Assembly: GCF_030142155.1 (NCBI RefSeq)
Contig: NZ_CP126247.1
Location: forward strand, 2,852,001-2,916,000
Reading direction: 5' to 3'
DNA from: Arthrobacter sp. zg-Y820
Lineage (GTDB): Bacteria > Actinomycetota > Actinomycetes > Actinomycetales > Micrococcaceae
DNA length: 64,000 nucleotides
The position numbers were made by a program, and so were the translations under genes. Below the pieces are notes generated by a model that did not search any database, had not been told where the DNA came from, and saw only the letters and a list, made by a program, of their open reading frames with translations. Of the stretch, positions 53,775 through 61,476 are shown piece by piece. Every line of letters starts with the position of its first letter. The first letter of the stretch is position 1.

Positions 53775-55292
53775 GTGAAACGCACCCCCATGGAATTGGC
53801 CGCAATGGCCAGCGCCGCCGTCCCCGGGCTGGCCCCCACCGGCGTTGCCGGCTCCCCCGACGATGCCGCGGACTTCGACGCCGCGGTACTGGTTGACGAA
53901 GCAGGAAAGCAGTGGCGGGTTCGTTCACCCAAGCACGTTGATGCCAGCATGAGGCTGGAAAACGAACTCCTTGTGCTGCGCGCCTTCGTGCCCGCGGTCC
54001 GCGCCGAGCTTCCGTTCGCCCTCCCCCACGTGGCGGGAACCGTTCGGCAGGGTGACCTGTGCACCTTCGTCTATTCCCACCTGCCCGGGACCACCCGGGA
54101 CATCGACTCCTTGGTTGCCGAAGGCGGAGCCCTGCCCACGGAAGTGGGACGCTCCATGGCCGCCATCCACAGCCTTCCGCAGAACCTGGTGAACGACGCG
54201 GACCTGCCCAGCTACTCCGCAAATGAATTCCGGCAGCGCAAGCTCAACGAGTTGGACCAGGCCGCCACCACGGGCAAGATCCCCCCGGTGCTGCTGCGGC
54301 GGTGGGAGCATGCCCTGGAGGACGTGACCCTGTGGCGGTTCAATCCCTCAGTGGTGCACGGTGACCTGCATGAGGACAACCTGCTGGTCTCCAACGGGCG
54401 CATCACTGCGGTCACCGGCTGGACGGACCTCCGCATCGGCGATCCGGCAGACGACTTCGCGTGGCTGATCGCCGCGAACGACCCCACCTTCACCGACGCG
54501 GTGCACGCGGCCTACACCGCCGCACGCCCCGAGACTCCTGACCCGCATCTGATCCGCCGTGCGGCGCTGTCCGCCGAATTCGCCCTGGCGCAGTGGCTGG
54601 TGCGCGGCGTTGCTGCGGAAAACTCGGTGATGATCTCCGAGGCCGAGGAAATGCTGGCCACGCTGGAAGCTGACATCGTGGAACAGGACGCTGTGGCAAG
54701 GGTCGAGGAAGCGGAAGCTGCGGCAGCGGCCAAGGCTGCCGCTGTTTCCGCGGAGCGGGCCGCCGCCGAAGCCGCCGCGTCCGCCGAGCAAGCCTCTGCC
54801 GCCTCAGTCCCTCTGGCTGCGGCGCTGCCTGTCCCGTCCAAGGGTCCCGCCGTCAGCCCCGGGTCAACCCGGGTCAGCGTGACGCCCATTTCACCGGACT
54901 CCGGTGCTGCGGCCGCCGTCTCTCCTGCCGTATCCCCTGCCGCCTCTCCGGAGCCGGCAGGCACGTCAGCCGTAGCCGGCGCCGAGCCGCAGGCCGACGT
55001 CGAGCCGGAGACCGGTGCCACGCCGAAGGGGGCTGCGGATCCCGTCGGCCAGAGCTCCGGCGTCGCCGTTGCCGGGGGCCCCACCGACCCCGTCTCCCGG
55101 GTTACTGTCCTGCCGGCCGGTTCCCAGCCCGCAGCGAAGCCGGGCCCCGGTCCGGTGCCCAACCCCGGTCCGCGGGCAACCGGAATGCCTGACTCGGGCA
55201 AAGCCGGTCAGCCCGGCACAGCTGGAAAAGCCGGCAAGGCCGGCAAGGCCGGCCGGAATGCCGTGTCAAAGCAGCGCGGAAAAGCCAAGTAA
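53775..55292 (+). CDS. Phosphotransferase (APH/Mph-like) with long low-complexity tail
   Basis: The start is unsure: GTG 53775 (MKRTPMELAAMASAAVPGLA) fits the family best, ATG 53736 is possible, and no ribosome-binding site is clear. The APH-like domain (about 1-285) contains the Brenner motif VVHGDLHEDNLLVSNG. The second motif reads ITAVTGWTDLRIGDPADDFA where macrolide phosphotransferases have IDW, so the usual metal-binding Asp is replaced by Gly. A coiled Ala/Glu stretch and a 200-residue Ala/Pro/Ser/Gly-rich tail ending in Gly-Lys-Ala repeats follow. The long tail is atypical for resistance enzymes. It may be an inactive or regulatory kinase homologue. Confidence 0.8.
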   Translation: MKRTPMELAAMASAAVPGLAPTGVAGSPDDAADFDAAVLVDEAGKQWRVRSPKHVDASMRLENELLVLRAFVPAVRAELPFALPHVAGTVRQGDLCTFVYSHLPGTTRDIDSLVAEGGALPTEVGRSMAAIHSLPQNLVNDADLPSYSANEFRQRKLNELDQAATTGKIPPVLLRRWEHALEDVTLWRFNPSVVHGDLHEDNLLVSNGRITAVTGWTDLRIGDPADDFAWLIAANDPTFTDAVHAAYTAARPETPDPHLIRRAALSAEFALAQWLVRGVAAENSVMISEAEEMLATLEADIVEQDAVARVEEAEAAAAAKAAAVSAERAAAEAAASAEQASAASVPLAAALPVPSKGPAVSPGSTRVSVTPISPDSGAAAAVSPAVSPAASPEPAGTSAVAGAEPQADVEPETGATPKGAADPVGQSSGVAVAGGPTDPVSRVTVLPAGSQPAAKPGPGPVPNPGPRATGMPDSGKAGQPGTAGKAGKAGKAGRNAVSKQRGKAK

Positions 55293-55394
55293 CGCACCGG
55301 CAGACGAGCCGCCTCAGGGCTCCAGCATGCCCGGTCCGCACCGGAAAGCAGTCCACAGCGGAACGCAGTCCCGAGCGGAGCACCAGTCGGGGTG

Positions 55395-55422
55395 CGCACT
55401 GGTTCCCACTCTTTGTTGCCTG
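55395..55422 (-). repeat. Dispersed repeat, copy 2
   Basis: Read on the minus strand this is CAGGCAACA then AAGAGTGGGAACCAGTGCG, matching 12145-12181 in inverse orientation but lacking the nine-base insertion. The surrounding gap 55293-55811 has no gene. It also contains CCGTATCGGCGG at 55541 and 55564, and the GntR operator near 55714. Confidence 0.7.
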
Positions 55423-55713
55423 ATGGGGCGGATGTGACCCCGCGAGGGCTCATCCGCCACTGAGACTGGGAATGCGTGCAGGAGGGCCTTTGGCCAGACG
55501 GCTCGGGCTGCCGCAGGATCCCGTCACGTTCACGGGGCGGCCGTATCGGCGGTCACGGGTCCGCCGTATCGGCGGGCACGGCAAGGCCGGCGCCCGGTAC
55601 GACGGCGCGCCCGTCCGTGCCCGTCGGTTCCCCGCAAGCCCGCCCGTGTCCGCTGCGGAAACCTGCAAAAATTCTTTCGCTTTCCCCTTTTCGGCGGACA
55701 CGCACCGGTTCTA

Positions 55714-55739
55714 TGGTTAGCTACATCACCAACTAACCA
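55714..55739. promoter_or_regulatory. Putative GntR (YtrA-type) operator
   Basis: TGGTTAG (55714-55720) and CTAACCA (55733-55739) form a perfect inverted repeat around CTACATCACCAA. A TATGGT -10-like hexamer (55712-55717) overlaps its left arm, so bound repressor would block transcription of the GntR-ABC operon starting at 55812. Autoregulation of this kind is common for YtrA-family regulators. Confidence 0.6.
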
Positions 55740-55811
55740 ATGGACCGCCATCGGCTGCCACTGCGATTCCGGCCCGTGAACCGAGGCCACCATGAACTGC
55801 AGGCCCAATCC

Positions 55812-56198
55812 ATGAGCGCGTTTGATGACGCCCGCCCCATCTTCTGGCAGGTTGCCGAACGCGTTGAAGGGGACATCCTGGACGGTGTGCTGGCCGAAGA
55901 GAGCCAGGTGCCCTCGACCAATGAGATCGCCGCTTTCTACCGGATTAATCCGGCAACTGCTGCCAAGGGCATCAACCTGCTGGTTGACGAAGGCCTGCTG
56001 TACAAGCGGCGCGGCATCGGGATGTTCGTGGCCCCGGGAGCCCGCACTGTCGTGCTCGACAAGCGCCGTGAACAGTTCTACCGGCAGTATGTCCAACCCG
56101 TCGCCGACGAAGCACGAAAACTGGGAATCGGCGTCGCGGAACTCACCGAACACATTCACCGCAGTGCCGTCGAACACGAAGGGACCCCGGCACCATGA
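55812..56198 (+). CDS. GntR family transcriptional regulator (YtrA subfamily)
   Basis: Start ATG 55812 (MSAFDDARPIFWQVAERVEG), with the leader upstream containing the palindromic operator. The 128-residue protein has the GntR winged helix (about 8-78: RPIFWQVAERVEGDILDGVL, EESQVPSTNEIAAFYRINPA, TAAKGINLLVDEGLLYKRRG). A short C-terminal helix pair replaces a large ligand domain, which is the YtrA pattern. It overlaps the ABC transporter ATPase gene by four bases, so it very likely represses its own operon in response to a transporter substrate or envelope stress. Confidence 0.92.
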   Translation: MSAFDDARPIFWQVAERVEGDILDGVLAEESQVPSTNEIAAFYRINPATAAKGINLLVDEGLLYKRRGIGMFVAPGARTVVLDKRREQFYRQYVQPVADEARKLGIGVAELTEHIHRSAVEHEGTPAP

Positions 56199-57124
56199 AC
56201 GTCATAGAGACCCGCGGCCTCACCCGCCGCTACCGGGACCAGCTGGCCCTGGACGACGTGACCCTGAATCTTCAGGCCAACCGGATTTACGGCCTTCTGG
56301 GCCGTAACGGCGCAGGCAAGACCACGCTGATGTCCATCCTCACCGCACAGGCATTCGCCAGCTCCGGAGACGTGCGGGTCTTCGGCTCCGACCCGTTCGA
56401 AAACGAGCAGGTCCTGTCACGGCTCTGCTTCGTCCGGGAATCGCAGAAGTATCCGGACGACTTCACGATCCGCAACGCGTTGGACGCGGCGGCACTGTTC
56501 TTTCCCCACTGGGACAAAGACCTGGCACAGACTCTGCTGGAGGACTTCCAACTGCCCAGTCCGCGCAAACAGCGGATTAAGAAACTCTCCCGCGGCCAGC
56601 TCTCAGCGGTCGGAGTGATCATCGGCCTGGCCTCCCGGGCCGAGCTGACCTTTTTTGACGAACCGTACCTGGGCCTGGATGCCGTGGCGCGGCAATTGTT
56701 TTACGACCGGCTGCTGACAGATTTCGCCGACCATCCCCGGACCGTCATTCTGTCCTCACACCTGATTGATGAAGTGGCAAACCTGCTGGAACACGTCATC
56801 GTCATCGATCACGGACGCATCGTCATGGACGACGAGGTGGAGGCCGTCACCGGCTCTGCCTTCGCCGTCGCCGGCCAGGCCGCGGCGGTGGAACAGTTTG
56901 TGGACAACAGGACGGTGCTTCACCGGGACGGATTGGGCGCCCTGTCCTCGGCCACGGTCGATGCCCCGTTGTCCGACGACGACCGCGAGCGTGCCCGGGA
57001 GCTGGGCCTGGAACTGGCACCGGTGTCCCTGCAGCAATTGATTATCCGGCGGACCCTGAAGGCCAACGAAGCCTACGGGCCACCGTCCGAGCAGAATGAC
57101 AAGAATCTGGAGGTACTGCAATGA
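56195..57124 (+). CDS. ABC transporter ATP-binding protein
   Basis: 309 residues from ATG 56195. Walker A is YGLLGRNGAGKTTLMSILTA, the signature is LSRGQLSAVGVIIGLASRAE (Arg replaces the second Gly of LSGGQ), Walker B ELTFFDEPYLGLDAVARQLF, and the switch His is in VILSSHLIDEVANLL. The C-terminal extension (about 215-309) is regulatory. It is coupled by four-base overlaps to the GntR gene and to the permease gene. This GntR-ATPase-permease triad is typical of exporters for peptides or antibiotics; the substrate is unknown. Confidence 0.92.
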   Translation: MNVIETRGLTRRYRDQLALDDVTLNLQANRIYGLLGRNGAGKTTLMSILTAQAFASSGDVRVFGSDPFENEQVLSRLCFVRESQKYPDDFTIRNALDAAALFFPHWDKDLAQTLLEDFQLPSPRKQRIKKLSRGQLSAVGVIIGLASRAELTFFDEPYLGLDAVARQLFYDRLLTDFADHPRTVILSSHLIDEVANLLEHVIVIDHGRIVMDDEVEAVTGSAFAVAGQAAAVEQFVDNRTVLHRDGLGALSSATVDAPLSDDDRERARELGLELAPVSLQQLIIRRTLKANEAYGPPSEQNDKNLEVLQ

Positions 57125-57810
57125 ACCGGGCCCTAGCAGTGGCGCGCATGCAGCTGCTCAACAAATGGATCTACCTCGGCGTCCCCGCCATCATTCTGGT
57201 TGTGTCCACGTTGGTCGCGTTGGCCATCCTGGCGCTCATCCCGGACACCGGATCATCTCGGATGTCCTTCTCCGGACAGGCGGTCATGTGGTATTTCCTC
57301 AGCATCGGGGTGCAGGCACTAATACTGACCTTCCCGTTCTCGCAGGCCATGAGCGTCAGCCGACGCTCCTTCTACCTGGGAACCCTTGGCCTCTTTGCGG
57401 TGATGGCGCTTGGACTGGGTGTGCTCTACTGGCTGCTCGGCCTGGTGGAGGAAGCCACCGGCGGTTGGGGCATTAACGCCCATGTCTTCGCCCTGCCGTG
57501 GATTGCAGAATCCGCCTGGCACACGCAGATCCTGCTGTACTTTGCGCTGTCGACCCTCCTGTTCATGTTCGGTTTCTGGTTCGCCACCGTCTATAAGCGC
57601 TGGCGCATGACGGGCCTGATGGCGGCGGTCATCGGCCTCGCCCTGGTCCTGCTGGGGGCCGTCGCAGCGGCGACCTGGACCCAATCCTGGGCAGAGGTGG
57701 GAGCCTGGTTCGTCCGGCTCACGCCGCTCGCACTGACCGGCTGGCTCCTTCTCGGGGGCGTGGTCCTGGCCGCCGGGTCCTACGGCACCCTGCGCCGGGC
57801 CATCCCCTAG
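57121..57810 (+). CDS. ABC transporter permease
   Basis: 229 residues from ATG 57121, overlapping the ATPase gene by four bases. About six transmembrane helices are visible: WIYLGVPAIILVVSTLVALA, MWYFLSIGVQALILTFPFSQ, LGTLGLFAVMALGLGVLYWL, TQILLYFALSTLLFMFGFWF, MTGLMAAVIGLALVLLGAVA and TPLALTGWLLLGGVVLAAGS. There is no extracytoplasmic domain of note. It forms the membrane half of the GntR-regulated transporter. Transcription probably ends at the hairpin at 57873-57905. Confidence 0.9.
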   Translation: MNRALAVARMQLLNKWIYLGVPAIILVVSTLVALAILALIPDTGSSRMSFSGQAVMWYFLSIGVQALILTFPFSQAMSVSRRSFYLGTLGLFAVMALGLGVLYWLLGLVEEATGGWGINAHVFALPWIAESAWHTQILLYFALSTLLFMFGFWFATVYKRWRMTGLMAAVIGLALVLLGAVAAATWTQSWAEVGAWFVRLTPLALTGWLLLGGVVLAAGSYGTLRRAIP

Positions 57811-57839
57811 CACCGGTCGACCTAAGCCCGCCGGACTTG

Positions 57840-57881
57840 GGAAAGGTGCCGCCGGAAAGGTGCTGCCGGAAAGGTGCCGCC
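57840..57881. repeat. Three tandem 14-bp repeats GGAAAGGTGCYGCC
   Basis: Units lie at 57840-57853, 57854-57867 and 57868-57881, differing at one position. The third unit runs into the left arm of the terminator hairpin, so the hairpin arm appears to have been duplicated upstream. Confidence 0.9.
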
Positions 57882-57905
57882 GCCCCGCAAGGGGACGGCG
57901 GCACC
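57873..57905. terminator. Bidirectional hairpin between ABC permease and adnB
   Basis: GGTGCCGCCGCCCC (57873-57886) pairs with GGGGACGGCGGCACC (57891-57905) around GCAA with one bulged base. It lies between convergent genes. A GTTCTGT tail follows on the plus strand. Confidence 0.8.
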
Positions 57906-57942
57906 GTTCTGTCCAGGGCTCATCCGGGCTCGTCTGAGCCTT

Positions 57943-60900
57943 CTACCTCGTCTGAGCCTTCTGCGAGGAAGAGTTGGCCGCCCGGATGATCTCTTCGAGG
58001 TCCTCCTCGCCGAGGAGATTGAACGGACGGATCAGTTTGTCCGACGCCACGTAGTAGAACGCGGCGTTGACCTTCTCCAACGGCACCTGCTTCAGCCGCG
58101 CCCAGGCCAGCCGGTATACCGCCAGCTGCACCGCTCGGACCGCCAGCTTGTCCTTGGAGGGCGGTGCGCCCGTCTTCCAGTCGATCAGGTCCCAGGTGCC
58201 GTCGGCGTCCTGGAAGACGGCGTCGATGCGGCCGCGCACCACCACCGCGTCCACCCGGGTTTCCACTGGCACCTCGATGAAGGCCGGAGTGCGCTGGGCC
58301 CACGGCGAAGACTCGAATGTGGCGATCATGTCTTCCAGCTGGTAGGCCTCGTCCACGTAGGCATCGGCTGCCCCGGGGTGCTCGTCGATGTCCAGCATGC
58401 CGCTGGAACCGAAGAATTCCTCCACCCAGGCATGGAAGGCGGTGCCCTTGCGCGCCGCCATTCCCGGTTCCCGCGGCACGGGGCGCCGCAGCTGCCGGGT
58501 GACCTCGTCAGGGTCGTCCTTCAGGTCCACCAGCAGCGAGGCAGAGATGTGCGCGGGCAATTCAACCTCCACCACCTCGTTCGGCGGCCGGTGCCGGGCC
58601 AGGACAAGCTCCACTTCACGCGCCCACCGGGTGGGTTCAAACACGCTCGGGGAGGACTCATGGACCTCTTCCTCCGGCAGTCCCTCCCCGGCCAGGATGT
58701 CGATCTCCGACTGGCCGACCCGCCCGGCCTGGCGCGCCGCCGCGTCCATCACCGCTGCCGCTGCAGCCTGCATCCGTGCGCGCCGGTTCCCCAAGGGGTC
58801 AATCGGCCATTTCTGCCGCTGCACATCGGCGTTGGCCGGGTTGGAATCGCCTTCCTCGCCGGGCTGGACCCAGGAGAGGAGGGTGAAGCCCGGGGCGCCG
58901 GCCGCACCGAGCTCGTAAAGATCCTGGAGATAACGCGAGACTGCCGTCGGCTTCGACCGCCCGCCGCCCCAGACACTGGACGTGCAGATCAGCACGAACT
59001 TGGCGCGGGTAAAGGCCACATAGGCAAGGCGGCGTTCCTCGCGCTCCGCATGCCCGCGCGCGTCCTCTCTGAAGAGCTTTTCGCTGTCCACCCAGCCCTT
59101 CTGGTCCTCCTGCTCCCAATCCCACTGCGGCAGGTCGGGTGCGTCTCCGCGCAGCGGCCAGGGAATGGACCCCTCGCCGCTGCTCCAGCGTGAATCCCGG
59201 TCATTGGGGAATTGCCCCTCGTTCAGGCCGGGCACCACCACGACGTCCCATTCCAGCCCCTTGGAGGCGTGGACGGTCAGCAGCTGAACAGCTTCCCGGC
59301 TGGCCTCCAGCTGCGTGACGGGCAGTCCGTTTTCCTCGTCGTTGGCCGCCTCCAGCCAGGCCAGGAAGGCCGTGAGGTCCACGCGTTCGGAAGATGAGCT
59401 GAAGGTTGCGGCGGCATCGATGAAGGCATCGAGGTTGCGGCGGGACTCGTGGATGGAGACGCCGGGTTTCGCGGCCACCTCGATGTCCAGCAGGATGCGC
59501 CGCTCGACTTCGCCGATGAGCGTTGTGAGGTCCTCCCCCACGTAGCTGCGCAGGTCCCGCAGCTCGTCACGCAACAGCTTCAGCCGACGCAGTCCTTCCG
59601 CCGAAAGCGACCGCCCGGCGCTGGAGACCCACTCCGGACGCGGCAGCGAGTCGACGGCTTCGACCAGCGACCCGGCCTCGGCCATGTCCGCCTCCACAAC
59701 GGTGTCGGCACCGTCCGGCTGCTCGTCCGGCCGGTGAACGTCCGCGGCGTCGGCGACGGACATCGCGTGCTCGCGGACCCGGACCAGGTGCCGGGACCAG
59801 TCCGCCAGCGCCATCAGGTCCGCCGGACCAATCCGCCAGCGTGCCCCGGCCAGAATCCGCAGCATGGAGTCGGACCGGCCCGGGTCGCCGAGCACCCGGA
59901 GCACCGCCAGCACATCCACCACTTCCGGGGTGGACAGCAGCCCGCCCAGCCCGACAATCTGCACCGGGATGCCCCGCGCTTCCAGCGCTTCCCGGATGGG
60001 ACCGAACTGTTTGCGGCCGCGGCACAGGACCGCCACAGTGGGATGCAGCGGCTGGCCGGCGTCGTCCTTTTCAAACCAGCGGTTCCGATGCGCCAGCACC
60101 TGGTCGGCGACGGCGTCGGCCTCGCCGAGGATGGCTTCGGCCTCGTCCGCGGCGGGAACTGAAACGTCAGCGAGGTAGCGCCCGAGGTAGACCTCTCCCA
60201 CCGGCGCTTTGGGCTTTGCCTGCAGCTCGGGAACATGCGGCAGGCGCTGCTTGGACAGCCAGGGGGCAACGGTGTTCAAGGGCGCTGACACGGCGTTGGC
60301 CGTGGCCAGGATGGCCGTGGAGTTGCGCCAGGCGACGGAGAGGTTGGCGACGGGCGCCAAGGCGCGTGAGCCGTCCGGGAGGAACAGCGGAAATTGGTCC
60401 CGGAAGGTGCCCAGCTGGCCGGCCGAGGCGCCGCGGAAGCCGTAGATCGACTGGTGCGGGTCACCGACCGCGGTCACGGCGCGGCCGTCTCCGAACAGCT
60501 GGGAGAAGAGCACCATCTGGGCGTGCGAGGTGTCCTGGAACTCGTCCAGCAGCACCACCTTGTACTTGGCCCGCTCCATCTCCACCGCCTCGGGGATGGT
60601 GGCGGCGATCGTGGCTGCCATTTCCACCAGGTCGCCGAAGTCCAGCTGCCGGCGTTCGAACTTTGCGCGCCGGTACGCTTCAACCAGCTCGGTGACGGAA
60701 ATCCGGGTGCGCAGCCGGTCCATGAGTTTCTGCACGGCGGCGGTGGCTGCCTTGGGCTTGCCCGCCAGGTACGGCAGCCGGCTGACGGCCTCGAGGTGAG
60801 CGGTCAGGTGTTCGCGGACTTCCGCGGGGCTCGTGAGGTGTTCTGCGCATTCCCCGGCCATTTGCAGGACCCCGTTGACCAGGGTCGACTTCGCTGCGGT

Positions 60901-61476
60901 GAAGTGCTCAAAGTCGCCCGCATACGCCTCAACCACTTCTGTGGCGAGCTGCCAGGACTGCGCGCCGCCCAGCATGACGGAATCGCGCTCCACGCCCAGG
61001 CGCAGCCCGTAATCGTTGACGATGCCGTTGGCGTAGGAGTGGTACGTGGAAACGGCGGGATCCAGCCGGGCATCCTCAGCCTCGTCGGTTTCGAGTCCCG
61101 GCGGGATGAGGCCGGGATCCGCGGTGCCGCTGGCCAGGACCCGGTACAGCAGGTCAAGGCGCTGCCGAATCCGGCTGTCGAGTTCCCCGGCAGCCTTGCG
61201 GGTAAAGGTCACGCCGAGGATCTGTTCCGGGCGCACCAGTTGGTTGGCCACCAGCCACACCACCCGGTCAGCCATGGTTTTGGTTTTGCCGGAACCGGCG
61301 CCGGCGATGACCAGCAGCGGCTCCAGGGGCGCCTCGATGATGCCAATCTGATCAGGCGTCGGATACTGCACGGGATTCGCCGGGTCGGTGTGCAGCATTT
61401 CGGCCAGCTCCCGGGCAGAGTAGCGCGGAGCCGGGGGAATCTCGGGCGGAAGCGTCTCGGTCAGGGAGGCACTCAT
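57943..61476 (-). CDS. adnB: AdnB-like helicase-nuclease subunit (UvrD/RecB family)
   Basis: Start ATG 61476 (MSASLTETLPPEIPPAPRYS). The 1,177-residue protein has UvrD-like motor motifs: Walker A LLVIAGAGSGKTKTMADRVV (about 65-80), TFTRKAAGELDSRIRQRL, motif II VVLLDEFQDTSHAQMVLFSQ, VGDPHQSIYGFRGASAGQL and motif VI RLAYVAFTRAKFVL. The C-terminal RecB-type nuclease has RGRIDAVFQDADGTWDLIDW followed by KTG, and the QLAVYRLAW motif, so the D-D-K set is present. With the upstream gene this matches mycobacterial AdnAB, which resects double-strand breaks. It overlaps the upstream gene by four bases. An 18-bp tandem duplication spans its stop codon. Confidence 0.92.
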   Translation of the reverse strand: MSASLTETLPPEIPPAPRYSARELAEMLHTDPANPVQYPTPDQIGIIEAPLEPLLVIAGAGSGKTKTMADRVVWLVANQLVRPEQILGVTFTRKAAGELDSRIRQRLDLLYRVLASGTADPGLIPPGLETDEAEDARLDPAVSTYHSYANGIVNDYGLRLGVERDSVMLGGAQSWQLATEVVEAYAGDFEHFTAAKSTLVNGVLQMAGECAEHLTSPAEVREHLTAHLEAVSRLPYLAGKPKAATAAVQKLMDRLRTRISVTELVEAYRRAKFERRQLDFGDLVEMAATIAATIPEAVEMERAKYKVVLLDEFQDTSHAQMVLFSQLFGDGRAVTAVGDPHQSIYGFRGASAGQLGTFRDQFPLFLPDGSRALAPVANLSVAWRNSTAILATANAVSAPLNTVAPWLSKQRLPHVPELQAKPKAPVGEVYLGRYLADVSVPAADEAEAILGEADAVADQVLAHRNRWFEKDDAGQPLHPTVAVLCRGRKQFGPIREALEARGIPVQIVGLGGLLSTPEVVDVLAVLRVLGDPGRSDSMLRILAGARWRIGPADLMALADWSRHLVRVREHAMSVADAADVHRPDEQPDGADTVVEADMAEAGSLVEAVDSLPRPEWVSSAGRSLSAEGLRRLKLLRDELRDLRSYVGEDLTTLIGEVERRILLDIEVAAKPGVSIHESRRNLDAFIDAAATFSSSSERVDLTAFLAWLEAANDEENGLPVTQLEASREAVQLLTVHASKGLEWDVVVVPGLNEGQFPNDRDSRWSSGEGSIPWPLRGDAPDLPQWDWEQEDQKGWVDSEKLFREDARGHAEREERRLAYVAFTRAKFVLICTSSVWGGGRSKPTAVSRYLQDLYELGAAGAPGFTLLSWVQPGEEGDSNPANADVQRQKWPIDPLGNRRARMQAAAAAVMDAAARQAGRVGQSEIDILAGEGLPEEEVHESSPSVFEPTRWAREVELVLARHRPPNEVVEVELPAHISASLLVDLKDDPDEVTRQLRRPVPREPGMAARKGTAFHAWVEEFFGSSGMLDIDEHPGAADAYVDEAYQLEDMIATFESSPWAQRTPAFIEVPVETRVDAVVVRGRIDAVFQDADGTWDLIDWKTGAPPSKDKLAVRAVQLAVYRLAWARLKQVPLEKVNAAFYYVASDKLIRPFNLLGEEDLEEIIRAANSSSQKAQTR

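Noticed and set aside
55208..55453. Small minus-strand frame MSPRGVTSAPSGNKEWEPVR
   Set aside because: It is the translated dispersed repeat plus the end of another gene; the same 'NxEWEPV' signature appears at the other copy, so it is not a gene.
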